In this document: positions 1 through 12,525 of the stretch, in pieces
Layout of the letters: each line of letters starts with the position of its first letter
Position numbering within the stretch: position 1 is the stretch's first letter
From: Glandiceps talaboti
Lineage: Eukaryota > Hemichordata > Enteropneusta > Spengelidae
DNA length: 64,000 nucleotides
Direction of reading: 5' to 3'
NCBI RefSeq assembly: GCF_964340395.1
Contig: NC_135553.1
Coordinates: 13,716,501-13,780,500 of the forward strand
The notes under the pieces: generated by a model
The model's database searches: none
Told to the model about the DNA's origin: nothing
The model's input: only the letters and a program-made list of their open reading frames with translations
Translations under genes and position numbers: made by a program

Positions 1-14
1 CTGCTTTATTAAAG

Positions 15-415
15 AAAAGGTCACTGGAGACGTTTAACCCTTCTGGTCAAATGGTTGAACTCGATCAGGTAAGATAACCATATAGCCACCCCTACTTAAA
101 GACCAGAAACTGTTTACACTACACAATAATCACTATGGTGAGTTCGCATGTTGTGTATTAATGTCATCAATACAAGGGTACTTAATCCTCGAGAGGTAAA
201 ATTATCCAGAGTTGGATGTCCGTGTTATACAGGTCAAAAAGAAATTGCAGCGCGTTTGTGTCTATTTAATGACATCTATTTTGAATATAATATGATGAAT
301 TTGTACTCTTCTGTCTTCATAGATTGGCGAGTTGTCGGCGTTCCTGTGTTCACCTGCAGCTGACCAGATGACCGGATCGGTTTATTATATAGATGCGGGG
401 TTCACTGCGCAGTAA
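15..415 (+). CDS. SDR copy A, last two exons only (3-hydroxybutyrate dehydrogenase-like)
   Basis: This is the 3' end of a gene whose other exons lie left of the window. Exon 7 is 15-68, with acceptor AAAG before it and donor GTAAGA after it. Exon 8 is 323-415 and ends in TAA. The two exons encode the C-terminal part of a classical short-chain dehydrogenase, read as IGELSAFLCSPAADQMTG then YYIDAG. In the family this segment closes over the substrate and leads into the conserved IDAG/VDGG end. Both exon lengths (54 and 93 nt) and phases equal those of copies B, C and D, so it belongs to the same tandem array. No frame break is visible in what is present. Whether the whole gene is intact cannot be judged here. 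Confidence 0.85.
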
Positions 416-1100
416 AGTATCGCAGAGCTGCGCAATTCAAAACATGGTGATCAGTCTGTTATTCGAGTATGAAGGCTCAATTTCCCCCAAAACAATTATT
501 TGTATACTGTATTGTACCTTACTTGTGGGATTTAGAAAGATTATTTTCCATACCGTATTTGTTTATTGAGGGTCTCATGGTAAGACCGGTTTAATCCCAG
601 ATGCAAACTGAAAGCATCTCATAAGGCTTTAATTCTTGTTGACTAAGAAGAGAACCAGCGTTTCTCTAGTGACAGTACAAATCGTTGTATTATATATGAT
701 TATATGATTTTATTTCACAAACCATGCCTTGATGTAGCTAGAGTATTTCAATCATGGTGTATACGTACATAAAAATATCCGTACATGAAGATATAAATAA
801 TCACCAAAGCATATATGTACCTGATTTAAACTGAATGCCTTCCGTAAGGGCAAAGTTTTGGGATTCTCGTTCCTCCAGACAATTTTTGGAATACAACAGA
901 ACATATGCAATAAGTTACATGTTCTCATTGATTGCTGCTTGCCCCTTGCTGTAACAATCTCCAGGCCAACCAGAACATGTAATGTGAAGCTTTATAGAAC
1001 GTTGTAGCATAGCATTCACCGTGGAAAGAGTTTTAAAGGCCAAAAAAAAGAATTGTTTCTGGTCAGCACGCATCACTTAAATACCCCCCCCCCCCCCACC
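416..1100. other. Intergenic spacer after copy A
   Basis: No coding region is seen. The first 400 bases align by eye with the sequence following the stops of copies B, C and D, so they are the duplicated 3' flank. A short repeat relic interrupts it at about 838-985, and a run of 14 C lies near 1,085-1,098. Confidence 0.6.
838..985 (-). mobile_element. Fragment of the CTTCCGTAAGG short TIR element
   Basis: The stretch begins with CTTCCGTAAGGGCAAAG and continues as a close reverse-complement match to the right end of the element at 57,733-58,550. Only about 150 bases are left, without a second terminus, so it is a truncated copy. Confidence 0.6.
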
Positions 1101-1109
1101 GAGTCAATT

Positions 1110-2640
1110 TTCTTTTCATGTTTTTCCATCCAATTCAGTCTGTAGATGAAAGGGAAAACAAAAAAGTAACTCTCCCTACATTAATTGCCACTTCAATGAA
1201 GACAACTGAAGACAGCCCTGCACCAATGGCGAAGCCGGGTGCATCTGTGACTAAGATAAAGGAATCGGATTTGTTAGGTAAAGTCAATACTGTTTTAGGT
1301 GTTGCATGTTTAATGGTATCAAATGCATGCTGCAGTTCGTCTCACCAGTTGAAGGATTTTTCTCAATAACTTGGTACAGAGGCCTAGCTAATTTAGGGGA
1401 AATGACCAGTGCACTGCTGCATGTATAGAGTCTTCCTCTAACTTCATCATTATTCAACAGTAGTGCGTCCTAAAAGGACTAGTGTTTTGGAAAAGATCAC
1501 ATTTTCGTAGATTTAATTTAGTTTTGTCTTGTTAGTCTATCAAAGACAGTTCTTAGATTGTGTGATTGATCTTCAAATTAGTTTTCAGAACAAGTATGTC
1601 ATCAATAAATACTAGCATTGTGTTCCAGGTTAGCTTTCTAAATACCAAGTTAATCACCCACTGCCATCTCCTTTTCGAATGAGAACTGGAGCAGCAGCCC
1701 AATCAGAAGCAAATGGCCCAAGAACACCTACATCTAGCATTTTCTTTAAGTAAGTCTTCTCTTCATTTGTAAAGTGAATAGGGGTTCTCTTTGCCCGTTG
1801 TTTAATTGGACGTATTCATGTCGTGTTCAATTATTAAGTCACCAAGATCATAATTATTCAGTTTTCGCAAACACATTTTGTTATTGAAAAAGGAGTTCTC
1901 TCACTTGTGTAATGTCATGTTCATTTAAATTGACACTGAATCTTTCGGATAAATCAATTAAGTATGCAGGTAGGTTATCGCTATCCATTACCTAATGATG
2001 TTTCAAATTGTCCTTAGCCCTGTCCACATCCCCTGGGGAGCTTGAAGTGTCAATGGCAGTTTGACTCGTCGTACTTACATTACGTTAGTCCCCAACAGTA
2101 CTGTTGACATTGTCATTGCAGTTGACTCAGTGGCTTGGGATATAACTTTGCCATTTCTAAGAATTACAGGATAATTTGTTGGGTTGAGTTACCATGGTTA
2201 CCTTAGTGACTTTGAGAGGCCCCCCTCAGACTGGTTAGTCATTTGCAATTTCTGAACTTCTATCTGAAGTATACTTTCAAAAGTATCTAAGTTAGCCCTA
2301 TTCGATTTTGGAAAATCTAATCCTAACAACGTGTGATCTGAAATTGGGGCAACATAGACTTGCTGTTGATATTGTAACTCCCACTCCCAATCTAAAGCCA
2401 ATCGGACCCACTAAGAAACATTTCTCTTCTATTCCGCGTCCTGTAGTTGCATTAATGATAGGCTTAACAGAGAGGGGGTAGCATTAAATTGGTCGTAGAA
2501 TTTCTCTGAAATTATAGTCACCTCTGAGGCAGTATCAATCACTACCCGAGTTCCCTACCCTTCAGCCGTGACAGGTACTCTAATCAAATTGGTTACGTAT
2601 TAATCTTTTGCTTTGCTTTTGAACCACAGTGGAAATACAT
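1110..2640 (-). mobile_element. Decayed Ty3/Gypsy-type LTR retrotransposon pol remnant
   Basis: Read on the minus strand, the stretch carries pol domains in the usual order, with frame breaks and deletions. A retropepsin-like segment has the motif VIDTASEVTIIS, with the catalytic D-T-[GA]-[AS] written as DTAS at about 2,525-2,536. The start of reverse transcriptase follows (PIHFTNEEKTYLKKMLDVGV, about 1,790-1,690). The RT active-site motif FIDDILV lies at about 1,590-1,610, and an RNase H start with TDAPGFAIGAGLS at about 1,210-1,260. The part of RT between the first and third segments is missing, and stops fall between the blocks. No LTRs or integrase were recognised. It sits in the spacer between SDR copies A and B and is non-functional. 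Confidence 0.75.
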
Positions 2641-2689
2641 CTTTTGACTTTATCGTGTATATGACACCCCTTCCTACTGCATTGTCCAA

Positions 2690-3150
2690 AAGGTCAACTG
2701 ATAAAATAGCAAGGTTTACGACTTTGGACTTAGGTCAACTGTAGTACACAGAGACGTAAATAAGCTCTGTATATCCAAATCATTTTCACTTCGTCACGCG
2801 TAGATTAAGGTCAAATGTATCTCATGAGACGCATGAGTTCGTTAACGGTATTGCGAAGCCTGTCAGTGACCAGCAGAACGGTGAGTTCGAAGGTAAGCAC
2901 TTCACGAATGACATATATTTGCAATATGTTGAGGTTGTTACATATATATAGTCCAAAGCTATAAGCCAACATATAATGGGGTGAGACAGGTACAAACCTA
3001 TGAGAGGGTAAGGAAGTGGCTTATAACGACAACGTGATGCACATCAATCCACATATGTAATTGAAAGTGACGCACATCAATCCATGTATGAGTGAAAACA
3101 TTTGACATCAGTTACTCGTTGATACAATTTAGGACATAGTACACTTGGTG
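2690..3150. repeat. Duplicated SDR 5' flank, with a broken copy of the minus-strand ORF
   Basis: This block matches the flanks at about 12,400-12,780 and 53,010-53,400, each just upstream of an SDR first exon. On the minus strand it carries the same small hydrophobic ORF that is open in those flanks, but here a TAG stop and a small length change interrupt it and it ends early with TGA. It is therefore a decayed member of the set. Confidence 0.6.
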
Positions 3151-3353
3151 ATAGCTAAAAAAACTGATGATAGACTTCAAGGCATTATTATATTCTTTGT
3201 GGCTGGAGAGATCAAGCTGGGCGTCATCATTTCCTAAACATATATTGTCATGAGCAACGATCATGCCATCAGATAGTTATATGTATGTTACACACATCTG
3301 CATACATGTTTACCACCGTTGAGACATGAACATCTTTATTGACATCCAAACAG

Positions 3354-6300
3354 ACGGGCGATGTATCCCGAATTCACAACGGCAAGGTTGCCTTAGTCAC
3401 CGGTTCAAGTGACACTGGAGGCATTGGCTTCGCTATAGCTAGGAGTCTGGCAAAGAGGGGATGTAGTATTATCCTAAGTGGTGGTCGAGACAGCGATAAA
3501 GTGGAATCTCTTAGGAAAGAATTAGAAGGGTAAGTGGAATTTGTAGGCAAGTATTTTGGAGGTTGACTGTAATGTAGTACATATATGTGGTTTACCTAGG
3601 TGTGTTATATTACAACTGAATGAAGGGGTATGGGTCAGATCTTACCATTCCCTCTGCAATATACTTTTGTTTCACATGGAGAGTTACACACTTTATCATG
3701 ATTACTGAAACATGTTTAATCAAAACCAGTAACCTTGAGGTATGTAGCATAACAGTTAGGAAAACTAATGGAATGCTTCAATCAGGTACTTTTTGGATGC
3801 ACTCAACAAGTACCAATTACCTCAAAATCGTATAAAAAACACACATGCCCAAACCTGTAATTGTTATATATGGAATTGCGCTCCTCTATGGCGAAAATCG
3901 ATATCTATATTATACAAGATGAGTTTTATGGAAATATTCCAAATTTAGATAAAAACCGTGTACCAAGTTGTTCCATGTCCTTGTAACACGGAGAAGTATG
4001 CTAACTGTATTGTCCAATAAAATGAAGTATATTTCAAAAGTGGGACGTAACTTAGTATTCGTTCAGAAACAGCAAGTTAGCTGCATGCCTAACTTCCTCC
4101 ATTTTGATGGAGTAGATTCACGATTCTTGCATTGGATTTAAAAAAAGAAATTGAAAAGAGATAGATATGCATGCTAAAAAATATTTATTTTTAGAATCCT
4201 TTCCTTCAACATGTCTTCTCAGACAATATGAAGTTCCAATTCATTACATCAAAGCTGATTTGAACGTTCTTGCTGCAATCAATACACTATACGACGACGT
4301 CAAACATATATATGCTGAAGGGTTGGACATACTTGTCAATAATGCAGGTAAATTAGTACACCACTTTTAATATGTAATACATAGACATATTTAAAGACGC
4401 TGACAAATCTTAAAGGGCCATGATACAGTCCAATGTTCACAAATTTCTTATCAGTGGATTTATGAGGATTACATACATGTAGGTCATTTTTTAAGGACCA
4501 ACGTCGTTCTTTTGCTGTATCAAACAACCTTTTTCGCACGTAGGTTAAAATCCTAATCCAAAGTGTGTCTTTAAGTACAGGGCATGAATACTTGAAATCA
4601 TGTGGAGAATAATGATGTCATCGTGAATGTGTGATGTACCGTAATCATCTGCTTTTGTTTACATAAATTATGCTCTTTTTATACGTGTATCTTTTTTTCC
4701 CAAATGTGACTGAAACAATATCTCGATTTCTCCCTCCTTATATAATTTAATTGTATGGTTGACAAAAAAGTGGAATATTTATGAATGATAGATAGATGAT
4801 TTAGAACAAAAGAAAAACAAAATTCAGACAGGTTATCTCGTTCCTAATTATCAGGTATTCTTGGTATTCATCCAACGGAAGAGTTCCCACTGGAAACCTG
4901 GGAAAGAGACCTTCGAGTTAATCTGACTGCTCCTTTCTATCTCACTAAACTATGTTTACCAGATATGAAACGTAAAGGTGGGAGTCATTTGCATACAGTC
5001 GTCCAATCACACGTCATTTATGTCATTTGCTGTCACCGTTGTGTGGGATGTAAAAAACCTAATAGTGCCTAACTGCAAACGTACTCTTTCTGGTTTGGCA
5101 GTAATATAATTCCTCATATATAGCTTTTTTAAAGACAGAAATAAGTAGTTAATGAAAGCGAGCAATACCCATGAAAGAAAATATATAAAAGCACCTCTCC
5201 ACCCTTCATGTAACCTTTGCATAGTACAGAAATAAAAATAACTCTTTGATAATATGAGGGCAATTACAGTTAATCAATATTCATTTCAACATGTTTGATT
5301 TTATATGTAGGGTGGGGAAGAATACTAAACATGAGTTCGGGTTGTGGATCAATGGCAAGTGTTCAATATGCTTCGTATTGTTCAACCAAACATGGAATAA
5401 ATGGTCTAACAAAGGTTTGTTATTCTAAAGTCTAATTTAATGATATACAAACTATGTGTAGCCGTTAATTACAACATAAATATAGACGCATGAGTTTACC
5501 CATTTGTATTGCGGTTAGTTATCTCTCTTTATGTGACATGGATATGTCACTTTATTGTTCTGTTTTGTTTTTTGTTTTGTTTGTTTGTTTGTTTGTTTGT
5601 TTGTTTGTTTGTTTGTTTGTTTGTTTATGGGGGATTGTGCATGCATATAGCAGTAACAATTATTGATGATACTAATTTCGACTTACAATTTATTTAAGAA
5701 ATGTCCAGCCAACTTAATATGCATCTGCAAGGCAAATATCCTGTGAATGGTTTGATATCGAGATAAAATTAACAAAATTCTTTTGTGTGCCGACCAGAAT
5801 TTCATAGAATAATAGACTCTCATTACCCGGCTATGGGGGCACAAGTATACGTCTATTACCCTCAGGGCTGTTATGTTGCAACAATTTCCCGAGGCTGGAA
5901 GCTAAAAGGAAAACAGTTGCTACATATATATTACGAGGGGTATAATTGTGCTCGAATAAGGCCTGGAAATTATTGTTTTATAACGCATCATATTAACAGA
6001 CACACATTCTTTTCATAGGCACGGCAAATCGCTAGTCGGATAGACTTCTGTGCTACATGAATATTGTCCAAGTCCCGTAAAATAGAACATGGATAATGCC
6101 CACTCTAGTGTCATTAGTGTCACTTCCTCATGTACGTACAGAACACTGTACTGAGACAGTGAGAGAGTGAGAATGTAGTGTAGGTGTGTTACAAAACACA
6201 TGCTCACTGATCATGTTCGTGCAACATCATACGTCAGTTTTCCTCGTGCCTGTGGGTTACCCCAACACAGACTGTTTCCCTCGAGGCTTAGTAATAGCAC

Positions 6301-8617
6301 AGAAAGTAATACTGGGTTGAGAGTACAAAAGTAGGGGTTGAACTTGACAATAGTAGTTTCACTTAAATGCTCAATCTTACGAGTTTTATTTAATTTTATA
6401 TTTTGTACTCCAACAATGACAAGTGTGTTTCAACAACGAGGGTCTCTTCACAAATATATAACTACTTCATTTTACTAATATCTTATTTCCGTGAGATAGA
6501 TATATATTTGTTATAATTTCCTCTCACAGGTGACTGCATTAGAAACCCTTGGCAGTGGAGTGACTTGTAACTCCATAGCTCCTGCTATGGCGGATACTGT
6601 ATGTGAGTAATAGTAGCGCATACAGTGAGGGCAAATTGCAACTTTGCGTGATTGCAGAGCCATCATATAACATAGCCTTTACAATAATGAAACGAGTTGT
6701 AGCGTCATGGGTATTTCAAAATGAATGGACATAGAGTAAAAGTATACATTATTTGTAATATTTACAATATTTTCTGTGTTGTCATACACACAATATTTCG
6801 TGCTATGTATTTATATCTTGTTTTCAACAAGGAAAATCCATGCATGTGCATTTGAGGCGTCAACAAACATTAATACCAAACTAAGCATTACCACTTCTTT
6901 TTTTTTAGAATTTCATGTGTTATTTACTCATTTGAATCACTGATTCAGAAATGTGTTTATTTACCAGTTGCAGTAATCGTAAGATCTGCTGCATAGCAGT
7001 TAGCTTTAGAAGTAAACCAAATATCTGAATGGATATTATACTTCGTTGAGTACACCAAAAAGTGGCATTGACGTCGGGATCGTGATAAAAAGTACTCATG
7101 CCTAACCCTGTCAATGCTATAGACATTTAAACACTTTTGCACGTAAACACCATTCTATATAAGTTGTATATAAATCTTTAAAGCTGTAATGTTAATAGAC
7201 AAAATGATTACACGCGACTTGTCTTAACGTAGTGACTTATTGTTTGGAAGCTGGGGAACAATCCTCTTTTTCCGAAAACCAATTATTTTAATGCATCTTT
7301 TAATGTGTATGAACTAACTTTGGTTTATTTATATTTTGATAGTGGTTCGAGAAATGATCGAAACTAAGGCTAAAAAATGGGGCGTATCTTTTGAAGAAGC
7401 AAAGGTAGCAACTATTAAAATAACTTCATGTTACTAATAGATTGTGATGAAGAGACTTGTAGCATGGCATATTTTGAAGAAATGTTCATACTTTGACTGT
7501 GTAATATTAGAAGTTGCTCCACTTGGATGATAACACCACATATGCACCCAATGGAGATGCATAACGATCAAGTTCAAGGTCAACACGTGTTCAAATTACT
7601 ATTTCACAATATTAACTGAGTTTTTAAACAACTAGCCCACTACATTCCTCATTTCTATGCTTTACCATCACATTTGTTTTGGTCAGTGCCAGGAAGAGAA
7701 CATGAGAATGGGATTTTGGTGCGACAAGAAGTGTATTCCCTTAATAAACGCTCTATGGTGATTCAAAAGAGTCCAGCTAGACTGCTTGTCACACGATTGT
7801 CGTAAAATTAATTATAAAGTAGACAAATTATGATGGAAAGTTAACACATTTCCCATCACAATTACCACTGATTATTGTCTGTGAATTCGTCATACATTTA
7901 TGTATAAAAACGTATTGTTAGAAAATGTATAACGTTTACATAAATTTCAAACAATTCCTTATAAACCAGAAATGCCTATTTATTGTTCCTTTCCACTGTG
8001 ATGATTTGTCATAGTTAAAGATTAAATACCACGTTTTCTCTAGCCATTAATTATTGGTACCTTTTTTGACTTCTCTTCTTAATTCAAGAAAAAGTCCCTG
8101 GAGATGTATAACCCTTCTGGTCAAATGGTTGGACTCGATCAGGTAAGATAACCCTTGAATGGGAGTTTGTTTTGCAGCTGAAAAGTAACATTGACAACGC
8201 GTCTTATGTCAAACCCTATGGAGGTCACTTTAGCGTAAAATAGTAATCTTCTTTATCACAGGTTCGTATTTAATAGTACAACATGTTCTTGTAGTAGTCA
8301 CTTCTGGTTAAGAAGCAGAAACTGTGTTCACTACACAGTAATCAATATGATCAGTCTGCATGTTGTGTGTCAAGGTTAATTAATACTTGAGAGGCAAAAC
8401 TGTCCGGAGGTGGGTGTCCGTGATGTACTGTCAAAAAGAAATTGCAGCGTTTGTGTCTATTTATTGACATCTATTGTGAATATAATATGATGAATTTTTG
8501 CTGTCCTGTCTTCTGCTTTCACAGATTGGCGAGTTGTCAGCGTTCCTGTGTTCACCTGCAGCTGACCAGATGACCGGTTCGGTTTATTCTATAGATGCGG
8601 GGTTAAGTGCGCGGTAA
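3354..8617 (+). CDS. SDR copy B, short-chain dehydrogenase/reductase (3-hydroxybutyrate dehydrogenase-like)
   Basis: Eight exons: 3354-3529, 4223-4347, 4855-4977, 5311-5414, 6530-6602, 7343-7404, 8089-8142, 8525-8617 (TAA). All have GT-AG borders and together read 810 nt in one frame. The 269 residues show the classical SDR signature: glycine-rich loop TGSSDTGGIG, acidic ADLN, LDILVNNAG, VNLTAPFYLTK, catalytic Ser in MSSGCGS, YCSTK (Tyr and Lys), NSIAPA and a C-terminal IDAG. Such enzymes are NAD(P)-dependent oxidoreductases. The tail (PSGQMVGLDQIGELSAFLCS) is closest to bacterial-type 3-hydroxybutyrate dehydrogenases, but the substrate is not proven. The first exon lacks a Met, so a 5' coding exon is missing from this model. 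No frame break is seen. The glycine loop is two residues longer than TGxxxGxG. Confidence 0.88.
5561..5627. repeat. (TTTG)n microsatellite in copy B intron 4
   Basis: About 65 bases of nearly perfect TTTG units lie just after exon 4. Copy C has only a short relic at the matching place (about 16,190-16,216), so the tract has expanded in B. Confidence 0.9.
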
Positions 8618-9545
8618 AGTATCATAGAGGTGTGCAATGAGAATCATGGTGAATAGCCTGTTATTCGAGTATGAAAAACCAATTGTCGAGAACCAATCAT
8701 TTGCATGCTGTATTGTACCTTACTTGAGGGATTTAGAAAGACTATTTTTCAAACTATATTTTCTTTATTGAAGGTCACTTGGTGAGGCTGGTTTAAACCA
8801 GATACAAACCGAATGCCTCTCCTAAGATTTTAATTCATTTTGACTTGGTAGAGAACAATTTTTTCTCTAGTGACCGTAGAGGTCGTTGTAGTAGATGATT
8901 TTTTCACAAACTGTTCCAGAAAATAATGCCTTGATGTAGCTATGTATTTCAATCAAGGCGAACTTGTATTAGGATGTATGAAACAATCCTCAAAGCATAG
9001 ATGCATAAGTGTAAAACATTAATTATTGCAAATGATGCGTGTAATTGTTATAAATGTTTTGAGACTTCAAAGGCTATCCATTCCACGTATAATAAATGCT
9101 CGAAAAATGCTGATAAGACTCAATATTCTACATGCAATTCCTCTCAAATGTAAAACAAAGCATTCTTTTTTCAAAGGTGAACCCTGAGACACTGAGAAAA
9201 CAATATTAAGTAAACGATGTATAACAAAAACAAACATTGATTACTTGATTCAGATATAAAAGCAATGACAGTGATGTTTTCTCAGAACAGAGAATATACA
9301 TACAGAGTCACTGATCATCAACTTCCCACTCACTGTAGTATTCAAGTATTTTACTCATGAAAGTGTAATGCTGAGAGCGTGCATGTTAGGGAAAAGGAAC
9401 AGTATATAGACTACAGGAACTATAACAAAAGTGAGTTCCCTGCCTTTCAACTGTGAAAGGTAGACTAAACAAATTGATTGCATATTAAATTTTAATTTGC
9501 TTTTGGACCACAGTGAAAATAACTCTTTCGACTTAACCGTGTATA
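8618..9545. other. Spacer after copy B
   Basis: Apart from the poly(A) signal, nothing coding is seen. The sequence is the duplicated 3' flank shared with copies C and D, and it runs up to the tail of the CR1-like LINE. Confidence 0.6.
9091..9096 (+). promoter_or_regulatory. Putative polyadenylation signal of SDR copy B
   Basis: AATAAA in the context AATAAATGCT lies about 475 bases after the stop codon. The same hexamer in the same context follows copies C (20,933) and D (61,380) at a similar distance. That supports it as the conserved 3' end signal. Confidence 0.5.
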
Positions 9546-9582
9546 TCGTATCGTATCGTATCATATCATATCATATCATATC
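9546..9582. repeat. Pentanucleotide (TATCR)n tail of the CR1-like LINE
   Basis: Seven or so units of TATCG then TATCA lie at the 3' end of the minus-strand LINE. Simple-repeat tails of this sort are typical of CR1/L2-like elements. Confidence 0.75.
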
Positions 9583-12365
9583 AAATTACAGCTAAAACAG
9601 GCTAATAACCTATGAGCTGATCGGTGTCAAATTGTCCAGAAACAATCACCAAAACATTTAACAAAGTGTGTGTGTAAATTATTCATGGTCCGATTGTCCA
9701 TCACAAAGTCCATGTTTGTTTGCAGAGTTCAACATAGTAATTACTTTTAGAGTACAATACAAGGTACAGTACTAGTAGCAGTGAATGACCTCTGGTGACA
9801 CTTTGTATATGTCGGGCTATGTAGGAGATACTGGTTAACATTATATTTTTCATTTAGATATTTCCACATTTCAATCACATCCCCTCTTTTTCTCCTATAC
9901 AACATACTTGGGATTTCCAGATGTACTAGCCGGTCCTCATAACTTAAGTCACTTAGTTCTCCAAGTTGCTTGGTGGCTCTCCTTGAAACTTTTTCAATTA
10001 AGTTAGTATCTTTAGTAAACCGAGGTGATAAAACAAGATTGGCATATTCCAAATAGGGACGTACAGGTACAATAAATAATCTTTTCAGAGAGTCATTTTT
10101 CAAGATGGGTGTAAGATGTTCTTATCAATCCAAGAATCTGGTTTTGCCTTGTTGACCTATTTTTTCAATGTACTTTGTAAATTTCAGTTCTGTATCAACG
10201 TTTACTCCAAGATCCTACTCAAGTTCATTGGTTTGTAGTGGCATTTGTAAATTGCTGCTATACATTGCGTTCGGGGTGTAGTATTGTTATGACCAAGATG
10301 CATGACTTTGCATTTCGTAGCATTGAACTTCAGCCACTTGTTAGACCAGTTTGTCAAATTATCAATACCATTCTGCAACTTAGCACGTCACCTGGGGTTG
10401 GTACTGATGTATACATTTTGATGTCATCACCAAACATTAAACAGAAACTATTGATAACAGAGTGAGGTAAGTCATTAATAAAAGAAATGAACATAATCTG
10501 ACCGAGGACACTTCCCTGAGGGATACCACTTATTACTGATGCCCAGACCAATAGTGTTCCATTCAAAGAAGCTCTCTGGCGACGATTAGATAAACAGTTC
10601 TGTATCCATGAAAGTGCGTAACCATCAATGCCATACGCCTTGAGTTTGGTAACTAATCTCACATGGGGAACAATGTCAAATGGTTTTGCAAAGTCAAGAT
10701 ACACAATATCAGTTGAGGTGTTGGTATTAGAAGCTTGACTCTAGTGGTCAAGTGCAGCTAATAAATTTGAAGTACATGAACGACCACAAACAAAACCATG
10801 TTGATGTACTGAAAGCAAATTGTTGGTGTCCATATTCTTGATAATGTTTTCATGGGTGAGTTTTTCCATAAGCTTATAAATGACACTCTTATGACGAACT
10901 GGTCTGTAGTTGCTGGCCTCATATTTCCGACCTTTCTTAAAAACGGGAGTCACGTGTGCCTCCCTCCAGGCTTGTCAGTGAACCACTAAAATGATCTGCG
11001 GGGAACACAAATTACTCCAGCCAACTCCCCGGGAATCCTGGGATGTAGAGCATCAGGGCCAGCTGACTTACACTTAAGTTGTAACATACAGTTCCTTGGA
11101 TATACCCTCTTTGCTGAAAAAATATACCAGTCAATGTGGATAGCACTGGGCGGGGTGGGAAACATTGGATAGTGGAGATATCTTAATTGGTGAAAACGCT
11201 GCTTATGAAATTGTTCAGTATTTAGGCTTTCTCATGATCATAAGTAACCATTCCATCATCGGTCTTTAAATCACTGATACTATCACGTGCTGTAATTGAC
11301 TGTTTTCATCCTTGTAGAATGAGTTTGGGTTGACTTTTGTTTCTTTTGCTATATTTGTCTCTTAAAGTCCCTTATTGCTCTTCGCATGTCCATGTAGCTT
11401 TACGTTGGTTCCTTGCCATGGTGTAGAGTCTATCTCTTCCCTTGACTGTATATATTAAATGTTTTATGTTTTTCTTTCTCCTTGGTGTTATCAATACTGT
11501 TAAACTGCACTGACTTCCTATGGTTGGATGATGCTGTATACGTAGATTTGGGAATGTAGGAATCAATAGTATTGTTCCATTTTGTCCATAAAAGTATGCC
11601 ATGCTTCATCTGTATCATTGCCATTAATAACTTCCTCCCATGGAAGTTGTTCTAGATGCTGACGCATTGCATAATAATGTCCTTTATCACACATAAAATT
11701 ACCATATCTTCTTGTTGCATTGGATGGATAACATTTCAAGGAAAATTTGATGATTACATGATGGCTCTTACCCAATGGTGAAATAAATTCAAGGCTATTT
11801 ACCATATCATCTTCATTGGTAAGGACTAAGTCCAGTATATTTGGTTGAGTGTTTGGTCTGAAATGTGTGAGTTCTTTCACATGCTGGTCGATAATGCAGT
11901 CTCTTGCTCTTTCAAGTAATAGTGATACGTTAGTGTTGGAGCCTGGTTGTACAGTACAATCATTCCAATTTATTCCTGGAGTGTTGAAATCACCAACAAT
12001 CATGACATGAGTAGCAGACGTTGATGAAAATATTCTAACAAGTTGTTTTCAGATCTAGAGTTACTATTGGGAGAATGGTAAACACAACTTGATAAGAAAA
12101 GCCAGTGATGAAGCATACATCAACAGTATCTGTTTTGATACGCTGAGATGTTATGACGCCTGACTCTGCTTCTGCGTTACACTCAGAGCAATACCTATGT
12201 ATAATCGATTCCTCTTTACTGATGATTGCAGACGTTTCTTCAGACAGACGTGAGCAGTCAATACATACCCATTTTTCACACTTTTCGCATTCTATTAGTC
12301 AAGTATCAGGGTGGTTAGACTCTTTATTGCAAATAAAAGCGTTAGATAAAGCCATATAAAGCGTT
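9546..12365 (-). mobile_element. Decayed CR1-like non-LTR retrotransposon (LINE)
   Basis: On the minus strand, from its 5' end, the element shows four parts. First is a PHD-type zinc finger (CEKCEKWVCIDC then a distal YCSEC, about 12,300-12,170), as found in ORF1 of CR1/L2-like LINEs. Second is an endonuclease region (VGDFNTPGINWND and LDLVLTNEDD, 12,003-11,563). Third is reverse transcriptase (SNYRPV, QHGF, SGIPQGSVLG and FGDD in place of FADD, 10,953-10,354). Fourth is the CR1-type C-terminus (VRPYLEYANLVLSPRFTKD, YRRKRGD, 10,103-9,747). Several frameshifts and an apparent deletion between the PHD finger and the endonuclease make it inactive. The 3' tail is a TATCA/TATCG pentanucleotide run (about 9,546-9,582). 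The equivalent spacer of copy B lacks it (empty site near 2,660). Confidence 0.8.
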
Positions 12366-12525
12366 TGACTCTTTATATGGCGTCCCTCCCTACTGCATTG
12401 TGCAAAAGGTCAACTGATTAAATTACGAGATTATGCGCGTTCTGATTGAGGCCATAAGTAGGACATACATACATATATACAAACATACATAAGCTCTGCA
12501 TATCCACTTCGTCAAGCTTTCTTGA

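Noticed and set aside
12153-12359. Plus-strand 68-codon frame, repeated at 52,796-52,994
   Set aside because: It is the antisense of the LINE PHD finger. The minus strand gives the recognisable cysteine pattern.
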